Below, one piece after another: positions 6,797 to 11,701 of a stretch of DNA of 11,701 nucleotides (position 1 is the first letter of the stretch; each line of letters opens with the position of its first letter). The stretch is from assembly GCA_900543275.1 (NCBI GenBank), contig UQQL01000061.1:1-11701 (forward strand). The letters run 5' to 3'. The notes beneath the pieces were generated by a model, which was not told the origin of the DNA, did no database searches, and saw only the letters and a list, made by a program, of their open reading frames with translations. A program made the position numbers and the translations under genes. This DNA is from an uncultured Collinsella sp. (GTDB lineage: Bacteria > Actinomycetota > Coriobacteriia > Coriobacteriales > Coriobacteriaceae).

Positions 6797-6864
6797 GGTC
6801 CGGCAACCGTAAGGGGTTATAGTCGCCGGGCCAAAGGCGTGCCTAAGCCCAAGGGGGCTGGCAC
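6797..6864 (+). promoter_or_regulatory. Two-hairpin structured leader of the PTS mRNA
   Basis: Hairpin A: GGTCCGGC (6797-6804) pairs with GCCGGGCC (6825-6832), with one G-U pair. AACC/GGTT form an inner stem around GTAAGG. Hairpin B: GTGCC (6839-6843) and AGCCC (6846-6850) pair with GGCAC (6860-6864) and GGGCT (6855-6859) across an AAGG loop, with a TA bulge. Hairpin B ends about 11 nt before the GGGGAGGGG ribosome site. The arrangement could tune translation or bind a ligand or protein. It does not match any riboswitch class I could recognise. Confidence 0.4.
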
Positions 6865-6887
6865 ACGAAGATATGGGGAGGGGTCCC

Positions 6888-8315
6888 ATGGCAGTAGATA
6901 ACAAGCAGATTGCCACCGATGTCCTCGAGCTCGTGGGCGGTGCGGAGAATGTCACCGTCGCCACCAACTGCATGACGCGCCTGCGTCTGACGCTCAAGGA
7001 TAACAACAAGGTTGACGTGGAGAAGATCAAGAAGGTCAAGGGTGTTCTGGGTTGCCAGTTCGCCGGCAGCCAGCTCCAGGTCATCATCGGCCAGAACGTG
7101 CCCAAGGTGCTCGCCGAGTTCGTCGCCATCTCCGGCGTCAAGCAGGGTGAGGCCGTCAACGAGAACCTCGATGCTCCCAAGGAGAAGTTCGAGCTCAAGA
7201 ACCTGCCCAATATCATCCTCGACTATCTGTCGGGCTCCATGACCCAGCTCATCCCGCTGCTCATGGCCGGCGGTCTGTTCCGTACCATCGCGGCCGTCCT
7301 CGGCCCCACCATGCTCGGTGTGCTCTCGGCCGACGACCCGACCTATACGTTCCTCTACACCACGCTGTACGAGGCCACGTTCACCTTTATCCCCATCTAC
7401 CTGGGTTATGCCGCGGCTAAGAAGCTCGGCGCCAGCCCCGTGCTCGGCATGCTGCTCGGTGGCGCCCTCATGGCTCCGTCCGTTGTGACGGCTGCCACGC
7501 AGGAGGGTGGCGGCATCATCTCCGTCTACGGCATCCAGATCGCTGCTGCCAACTATCAGCAGTCCGTCCTGCCGATCATCCTTTCGGTGCCTGTCCTCTA
7601 CTTCGTCGAGAAGTTCTTTAAGAAGGTCATGCCCGACGTGCTCTCCACGGTCTTCACGCCGTTTTGCACCATGATCGTTACCATCCCCATCGCCTTCATC
7701 GTCCTCGCCCCCATCGGCAACGAGATCGGTACGCTGATCGCCAACGCCCTCTTCGGCCTTGCTGACCTTGGCGGCATCGGCATCCTGATCGTCATGGCCG
7801 TCCTCGGCGCCTTCTGGCAGCTCTTCGTGGTCTGCGGCATGCACATGCCCGTCATCCTGCTCGCCCAGGTTCAGATCATCGCTGCCGGTTACGATCCCTT
7901 CGTCTTCGTTTCCACCAACTGCGCTATGGCCGCTGTCTGGGGCTGCGCCTTCGGTGCCTTCCTCAAGATGAAGAACCCCGACGAGAAGTCTCTCGCCATC
8001 GGTTACGTCATCTCCGCCATCGCCGGCGGCGTCACCGAGCCCGCGCTCTTCGGCATCCTTATGCGCTTCCGTCGCACCATGTTTGGCATGTTCATCGGCG
8101 GTGCTATCGGCGCTGTGTTCTCCGGCCTCATGGGTGTTACCTACTACCTCGCAGGCGGTGCCTCCAACTTCCTGGTCTTCACCAACTACCTGCAGGGTGG
8201 CCAGATGAACACCGTCTGGGCTATCGTTGGTATGGCAATCTCCTTTGTCATCGCCGCTGCCGTCGTCTTTGTCTCCGGCTTCTCCAAGGAGGAGCTCGCC
8301 GAGATGGAGGCCTAA
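6888..8315 (+). CDS. PTS sugar permease, EIIBC (glucoside type)
   Basis: A 475-aa membrane protein that imports and phosphorylates a sugar using phosphate from HPr and EIIA. The ATG at 6888 is chosen because GGGGAGGGG lies 4 nt upstream; an ATG at 6873 falls at the edge of that site and would only add MGRGP. Residues 1-85 are the EIIB domain with the phosphocysteine Cys28 in ATNCMTRLRLTLKD and the family stretch LQVIIGQN. Residues about 105-465 are the EIIC domain with roughly ten hydrophobic segments and two signature sites: CGMHMPV (316-322, His319) and GGVTEPALFG (380-389, Glu384). There is no fused EIIA domain, so a separate EIIA must serve it. It belongs to the glucose-glucoside PTS superfamily (relatives carry beta-glucosides, sucrose, trehalose or MurNAc); the sugar cannot be read from sequence. 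It is divergent from the esterase gene and precedes the glycosidase gene. Regulation probably acts through the palindromes and structured leader upstream. Confidence 0.92.
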   Translation: MAVDNKQIATDVLELVGGAENVTVATNCMTRLRLTLKDNNKVDVEKIKKVKGVLGCQFAGSQLQVIIGQNVPKVLAEFVAISGVKQGEAVNENLDAPKEKFELKNLPNIILDYLSGSMTQLIPLLMAGGLFRTIAAVLGPTMLGVLSADDPTYTFLYTTLYEATFTFIPIYLGYAAAKKLGASPVLGMLLGGALMAPSVVTAATQEGGGIISVYGIQIAAANYQQSVLPIILSVPVLYFVEKFFKKVMPDVLSTVFTPFCTMIVTIPIAFIVLAPIGNEIGTLIANALFGLADLGGIGILIVMAVLGAFWQLFVVCGMHMPVILLAQVQIIAAGYDPFVFVSTNCAMAAVWGCAFGAFLKMKNPDEKSLAIGYVISAIAGGVTEPALFGILMRFRRTMFGMFIGGAIGAVFSGLMGVTYYLAGGASNFLVFTNYLQGGQMNTVWAIVGMAISFVIAAAVVFVSGFSKEELAEMEA

Positions 8316-8356
8316 GGCCAAACCGTTCGGTCGCATAAGACCTCACCTACACGACA

Positions 8357-8393
8357 GGGCCCCGTCAGGCGTAAGCCCGGCGGGGCCCTTCTT
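8357..8393 (+). terminator. Intrinsic terminator after the PTS gene
   Basis: GGGCCCCG (8357-8364) pairs with CGGGGCCC (8381-8388), with GGC/GCC closing a GTAA loop inside, followed by TTCTT. It lies 41 nt after the PTS stop codon. It suggests that the glycosidase gene needs read-through or its own promoter. Confidence 0.85.
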
Positions 8394-8433
8394 GCAAGGT
8401 AGACTGATGGAGGCGGGTGAGATTCGCCCGCAA

Positions 8434-8500
8434 GGGTTTGCCAAGCGCCGGGGGCTTTCGCGCGGGGTTATCGCGAAAGCCCCCGGCGGTTCGCAAATCC
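8434..8500 (+). promoter_or_regulatory. Long leader hairpin before the glycosidase gene
   Basis: A perfect 17-bp stem, CGCCGGGGGCTTTCGCG (8446-8462) with its complement at 8472-8488, closes a 9-nt loop. After a small internal loop the stem continues with GGGTTTGC (8434-8441) against GCAAATCC (8493-8500), including one G-U pair. No T-run follows, so it is not an ordinary terminator. It ends 24 nt before the glycosidase start and just before its ribosome site, so it may act in the mRNA leader, or it may be a palindromic repeat. No promoter for the downstream gene could be firmly identified between 8394 and 8434. Confidence 0.6.
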
Positions 8501-8524
8501 TTTATCAAACGAAAGGACATGCAG

Positions 8525-9838
8525 ATGAGTTTGGGAAAGCTGACCGTCAACGGTCGCCAGGACGGCTTTTTGTGCGAGGGCAAACCGTTCTTCTGGTTTG
8601 CCGATACGTGCTGGAGCGCATTTACGAGCATCGCCGAGGACGACTGGGATTACTACCTGACCCGCCGTGCCGAGCAGGGCATGAATGCACTGCAGATCAA
8701 CACGTTGCCGCAGTGGGATCGCTGCTGTCCCGACCTGGGCATTTGGCCCTATGCCAGCGAGGATGGCGTGCACTTTGATTGGTCCTGCCCCAACCAGGCG
8801 TATTGGGATCGTGCCGCCGCCATGTGCCGCGCGGCCGTCGAGCACGGCATTCGTCCGGCGCTCGTGCTCATGTGGTGCAACTACGTGCCCGGTACCTGGG
8901 GTGCCAAGATCGCCGAGCGTTGCGGTGCCGAGATTATGCCGCGTGAGGAGGTTCGCGCCCACGTTGCCCGCGTCGTCGAGAACCTGGGCGAGTTCGACCC
9001 TGTCTACGTGGTGGCGGGCGATACCGACTTTGCCGGCGACGAGGCGATCGCCTATTACGAGGACGCCCTCGACGAGGTCGTCAAGCGCGCGCCCGAGGCA
9101 CTGCGCACCATGCATATCAACCGCGGTAACCGCACCATTCCGGCGCAGTATCTGGACCGTCTGGACTTTTATATGTTCCAGCCCGGCCACAACTACGAGG
9201 GCCAGCCCGAGGCATGGCGTTTGCCGCAGGACTTTATCGCCAACTATCCCAAAAAGCCGATGGTCAACTCCGAGCCTTGCTACGAGCAGATGGGCGCGTC
9301 GCGCAACGTGTACTGGCGTTTTACCGCGCAGGATTGCCGCGCGAGCGTATGGTCGTCGATTCTTGCCGGCGCCAGTGCCGGCGTGACCTACGGCGCGCAC
9401 GGCGTTTGGAACTGGCAGACGTCGCGCAGCCAGGGTTCGGTCCTGGGCGAGGGCTTTGATATGCCGTTCCGCTGGCAAGAGTGCCTGCAGTTTGCGGGCG
9501 TGTGGGACTTTGGCGCGATCGAGCATGTGCTTGCCGGCCTGGGTGCCACGGCTGCCGATGACGCGCTTGCCGTGGTTCCGGCGCAGGAACTTCTCGACGA
9601 CGCACGCGAGGCCATTCGCGTGGCGCGCGTTGGCGATCGCATCGTCGCGTACCTGCCGCGTACCACGGCGCTCAAGTTTAAGCTCGACGGCGCGCGTGGC
9701 TGGACGGCGACGGTCCTCGACATGGAGGACAAGCGCATCGCAAAGCTGCCCGTCCGTGACAACGGTGACGGCACCGTGCGCGTGGCGCAGCATCCCTTTG
9801 AGCACGACGCGCTGGTGATCCTGGCCCCCGGGCGCTAA
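8525..9838 (+). CDS. DUF4038 / GH140-like glycoside hydrolase
   Basis: A 437-aa protein. The ATG at 8525 is chosen because AAAGGA ends 7 nt upstream; the in-frame ATG at 8519 would be only 1 nt from it. The TIM-barrel domain (about 1-345) opens with LTVNGRQDGFLCEGKPFFWF and ADTCW (27-31), the DUF4038 entry motif, then NALQINTLPQWD. Candidate catalytic residues are Asp166 or Asp168 in VVAGDTDF and Glu250 in PMVNSEPCYE. The family signature TYGAHGVWNW spans 288-297. A small beta domain (about 362-433) matches the 'putative collagen-binding' domain that usually follows DUF4038. Characterised relatives include GH140 apiosidases acting on pectic side chains, but this family is broad and the substrate here is unknown. 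No signal peptide is present, so it should act in the cytoplasm on imported oligosaccharides. It lies 209 nt after the PTS gene, behind a terminator and a long leader hairpin. Confidence 0.87.
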   Translation: MSLGKLTVNGRQDGFLCEGKPFFWFADTCWSAFTSIAEDDWDYYLTRRAEQGMNALQINTLPQWDRCCPDLGIWPYASEDGVHFDWSCPNQAYWDRAAAMCRAAVEHGIRPALVLMWCNYVPGTWGAKIAERCGAEIMPREEVRAHVARVVENLGEFDPVYVVAGDTDFAGDEAIAYYEDALDEVVKRAPEALRTMHINRGNRTIPAQYLDRLDFYMFQPGHNYEGQPEAWRLPQDFIANYPKKPMVNSEPCYEQMGASRNVYWRFTAQDCRASVWSSILAGASAGVTYGAHGVWNWQTSRSQGSVLGEGFDMPFRWQECLQFAGVWDFGAIEHVLAGLGATAADDALAVVPAQELLDDAREAIRVARVGDRIVAYLPRTTALKFKLDGARGWTATVLDMEDKRIAKLPVRDNGDGTVRVAQHPFEHDALVILAPGR

Positions 9839-9881
9839 CGGCTCTTCTCCAACATTTACAACCCAGTCCCTTTCATTAGGC

Positions 9882-9951
9882 TGCGACGGAATGGTTCCTG
9901 CATGACGGCTTTAAGCTGCCAAGGGGAGCCATTCCGTCGCACCCTTTGTTT
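9882..9951 (+). terminator. Intrinsic terminator after the glycosidase gene
   Basis: TGCGACGGAATGG (9882-9894) pairs perfectly with CCATTCCGTCGCA (9929-9941), and the stem can extend inward by about 5 weaker pairs. The tail is CCCTTTGTTT. It lies 43 nt after the stop codon. The loop of about 24 nt is long for a terminator. Confidence 0.75.
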
Positions 9952-10003
9952 ACTCATTGGGGACGTACTTAAATGAGTGCTTAAATGAGTGGCAGTTGGG
10001 GAC
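9951..10003. repeat. GGGGAC-box repeat copy B with tandem 12-mers
   Basis: TACTCATTGGGGACGTACTT (9951-9970) matches copy A at 3238-3257 in 19 of 20 bases. Here ACTCATT (9952-9958) has its inverse AATGAGT at 9972-9978, giving a hairpin with GGGGACG in the loop. The 12-mer CTTAAATGAGTG is repeated perfectly in tandem (9968-9979, 9980-9991), so a second AATGAGT offers an alternative pairing. A second GGGGAC follows at 9998-10003. It appears to be a dispersed repeat next to a terminator, possibly REP-like. Confidence 0.55.
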
Positions 10004-10088
10004 ACTCCTTGCCGAGCTAGAGACCGCGCGCCCCTTCTGGGTCATGCGGCTCAAAATCGCGGCGTCATGCGGACGGCTGGGGTCGAAT

Positions 10089-10118
10089 TTGCAACATTTC
10101 GAACTTGGCTTCGATATT
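10089..10118 (+). promoter_or_regulatory. Possible promoter of the LuxR-type gene
   Basis: TTGCAA (10089-10094) and GATATT (10113-10118) are 18 nt apart, each a partial consensus match, in an AT-richer stretch 57 nt before the chosen start. TATTAA at 10132-10137 is an alternative -10 box without a well-spaced -35. Weak evidence. Confidence 0.25.
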
Positions 10119-10174
10119 GAGATTGGTTCTTTATTAAAATGGTGTTCCGGACAACAAAGCGGGTGGGGGTTACC

Positions 10175-11635
10175 ATGAGGGACCTGGGAGACACAACCAC
10201 ATATTTGCGCCGGGGCATGCGGGAGATTCTGTGCCTAGCGCTGTTCTTCTTCACGTTTTTGGCGTGCGAGTATTTCTTTGATGCGCGCATGGCCGAGTTC
10301 GTGCCATCGAGTGAGGTCGTCATCTACGAGAGCATCGTTGTCGGCGCGAGCGTGATTGGCTTTTTCGTGCGCCCATTTCTGTACTATCGCCGTCCCCAGA
10401 CGATCGATGCGACGAGCGATATTACGGGCGTGCTGTTGGTATCGGCGTTGCTGCTGATGATTATGGCAGTGCGGTTTGAGGTAGTAATTGCCGGCGGCCT
10501 GGTCGCGTGCTGCGCCCTGGGCTATTGCGGATCGACCGCCCATGCCAATCTTGCGCGGCGTTTTGCGCAGACGCCCTGCCTGGCGCGCACCGTGGCGGTT
10601 TCCTATGCTGTGGGCATTTTGGTGCAGGTGCTCAACCATATGGTGATGCCTGCGGGCATTCCCCAGCAGTCTGTTCTCATTGCCTGTGCGATTGCGCTGG
10701 TGGGGCTGCTTCACGGTGTCCGCCGCGCTAAATTGCGTGATGAGCCTGCGCCCGAGTTCGAGGTCGAGATTGCCGAGCTATCGGTCGATGCGTCGGAGCG
10801 TGGCGCCAGGTGGCATGATGACCCCGAGGCAAAGGCGGCCTTTCAGGGTGCCGTGGTGCGTCTGACGGTGGCGATCGCTTGCCTCACCGGCGTGTTCGCG
10901 GCCCTCAATGCCGGCCTTACGACCTCGCATGCCGCTGGCGCTATCGATCTGGGCGACTGGCCGCGCTTGCTGCTGGTTGTGAGCGCCCTTGCCGCCGGCG
11001 TCCTGTATGACCTGCGTGGGCGTTCGTATATGAATCTCATCATGACGTGCGCCGCCATGCTGTCCACGCTCTCGTTCTTTGTACTTATCACCGATGGCAA
11101 CGGTGGCAACACGCTTGCCGCCACGATTATCTTTTACCTTGGCACGGGCTTTTTCGTGGTGTTCTTCACCGCGAAGCTCGCCGCGATTTCGATGTATGCC
11201 CGCTGGGCGTATCTGTGGCCGTGCATGGGCCGTGTTATCAACAACGTTTGCTCGATGCTCGTGACGGCTCCGGCGGTGGCGATTATCTCGAGTCAAAACG
11301 TGCTGGCGGCAGTGAGCGTCGTGCTCGTGCTGTTTGTCGGCATCGCGATTTCGCTGTTGGGACAGTTTGGACAAGACGGTGAGGGCGAGGCGACGCGCGG
11401 CAGGCTGGCGCTTGCCACCGACGATCTTGGCGTGAGCTGTGAGCCCGGCCAGGCCGACACGGTGCCCCTGGAGGCACTGGTCGTTTCGGACGATAGCGTG
11501 CAGGACGTGGCGGCGGCACTCTTCCTTTCGCGTTCCACGCTCTATCGCCACATCGCTTCGATCAACAAAAAGACAGGTGCCTCTTCGCGCGTAGCCCTCA
11601 TCAACTTCTTCTGGTCCTGGACACCCCAAGACTAG
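10175..11635 (+). CDS. 12-transmembrane LuxR-family transcriptional regulator
   Basis: A 486-aa protein. The ATG at 10175 is chosen because GGGTGGGGG lies 5 nt upstream; the in-frame ATG at 10139 has no ribosome site. About twelve hydrophobic segments are seen, in two halves of six: roughly 15-35, 47-68, 84-99, 102-118, 139-157, 165-181, then 225-248, 263-280, 285-306, 313-335, 349-371, 376-397. A charged loop (183-222) separates the halves, giving an MFS-like layout. After a linker (398-435) comes a C-terminal LuxR-type helix-turn-helix (about 438-480): SVQDVAAALFLSRSTLYRHIASINKKTG, then SSRVALINFF. The usual LTxREREVL opening of a LuxR HTH is barely recognisable. Such membrane-bound LuxR proteins are abundant in Coriobacteriia and mostly uncharacterised. 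This one probably senses a small molecule or membrane state and binds DNA from the membrane. It is single-gene, flanked by terminators; targets may include the neighbouring sugar locus. Confidence 0.87.
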   Translation: MRDLGDTTTYLRRGMREILCLALFFFTFLACEYFFDARMAEFVPSSEVVIYESIVVGASVIGFFVRPFLYYRRPQTIDATSDITGVLLVSALLLMIMAVRFEVVIAGGLVACCALGYCGSTAHANLARRFAQTPCLARTVAVSYAVGILVQVLNHMVMPAGIPQQSVLIACAIALVGLLHGVRRAKLRDEPAPEFEVEIAELSVDASERGARWHDDPEAKAAFQGAVVRLTVAIACLTGVFAALNAGLTTSHAAGAIDLGDWPRLLLVVSALAAGVLYDLRGRSYMNLIMTCAAMLSTLSFFVLITDGNGGNTLAATIIFYLGTGFFVVFFTAKLAAISMYARWAYLWPCMGRVINNVCSMLVTAPAVAIISSQNVLAAVSVVLVLFVGIAISLLGQFGQDGEGEATRGRLALATDDLGVSCEPGQADTVPLEALVVSDDSVQDVAAALFLSRSTLYRHIASINKKTGASSRVALINFFWSWTPQD

Positions 11636-11649
11636 CTAACCACCACAAA

Positions 11650-11701
11650 GGGGACAGTGAACTGCCTCCCATTTCTTGGACATCGGGAAATGGGAGGTTT
11701 T
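11650..11701 (+). terminator. Terminator after the LuxR-type gene, with a GGGGAC box
   Basis: CCTCCCATTTC (11665-11675) pairs with GAAATGGGAGG (11687-11697) around an 11-nt loop, followed by at least four Ts before the window ends. A GGGGAC box precedes it at 11650-11655. It begins 14 nt after the stop codon. The T-run may be longer beyond the edge. Confidence 0.75.

Larger units (their letters stand above)
6398..6887. other. Divergent AT-rich control region between esterase and PTS genes
   Basis: This 490-nt stretch has no credible gene. It is visibly richer in A+T than the coding DNA, especially at 6430-6640 and 6710-6780. It must carry the promoters of both the leftward esterase unit and the rightward PTS gene. 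It contains three TAAACA/TGTTTA palindromes, a candidate rightward promoter and two leader hairpins, listed separately. A weaker three-part inverted repeat lies at 6557-6611 (GGGCTT/AAGCCC, TTGAT/ATCAA, TAAC/GTTA). No special signal was seen at about 6612-6716. Confidence 0.6.
9839..10174. other. Spacer between glycosidase and LuxR-type regulator
   Basis: This 336-nt region holds the glycosidase terminator (9882-9951), the GGGGAC-box repeat with its tandem 12-mers (9951-10003) and a possible regulator promoter (10089-10118). No credible gene is seen. Positions 10004-10085 show nothing I can interpret. Confidence 0.55.

Noticed and set aside
6797..6864. Possible c-di-GMP or other known riboswitch in the PTS leader
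   Set aside because: Some short stretches are reminiscent, but the conserved core of c-di-GMP, cobalamin, ydaO and other classes I know is not present, so only a structured leader is claimed.
6843..8336. 497-codon minus-strand reading frame opposite the PTS gene
   Set aside because: The product is rich in Asp, Gly, Glu and His with no domain, a typical antisense shadow of a high-GC gene with a clear EIIBC product.
8468..9805. 445-codon minus-strand frame opposite the glycosidase
   Set aside because: Arg/His/Val-rich shadow product with no motif; the plus-strand DUF4038 protein is clear.
9957..10178. 73-codon plus-strand frame in the spacer before the LuxR gene
   Set aside because: It begins with TTG inside a repeat, has no ribosome site and overlaps the regulator start.

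Overview
This window looks like chromosome from a Gram-positive gut actinobacterium of the class Coriobacteriia, most likely Collinsella or a close relative. The basis is high-GC coding sequence with strong GGAGG-type ribosome binding sites, a 12-transmembrane LuxR-type regulator of a kind expanded in Coriobacteriia, and short GGGGAC-box repeats between genes. The genus is an inference; no 16S or marker gene is present.

Left block (1-3117, minus strand): three closely spaced genes, read right to left. They encode a DUF4428-type double zinc-ribbon protein, a TFIIB-type zinc-ribbon protein with two C-terminal membrane segments, and an SPFH (stomatin/prohibitin/flotillin) protein that runs off the left edge. 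The set resembles the Bacillus subtilis YdjG/YdjH/YdjI group, which tethers a flotillin-like protein and PspA to the membrane. No PspA gene is visible here.

Middle block (3284-9838): a probable carbohydrate-use locus built around a divergent, AT-rich control region (6398-6887). Leftward from it run an alpha/beta-hydrolase esterase and then a DUF1593 (nucleoside-hydrolase-like, Sde182-like) protein. Between these two lies a 125-nt element that folds almost entirely into one hairpin. Rightward run a PTS EIIBC permease and, after a terminator, a DUF4038/GH140-like glycosidase. All the enzymes lack signal peptides, so they should act in the cytoplasm on material imported by the permease or by others. 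The control region holds three palindromes built from the same half-site (TAAACA/TGTTTA) and a structured leader ahead of the permease.

Right block (9839-11701): a strong terminator, a repeat-bearing spacer, a 12-TM LuxR-family regulator, and its own terminator at the window edge. The regulator could control the sugar locus, but adjacency is the only evidence. No tRNA, rRNA, CRISPR array, transposase or phage gene was seen.
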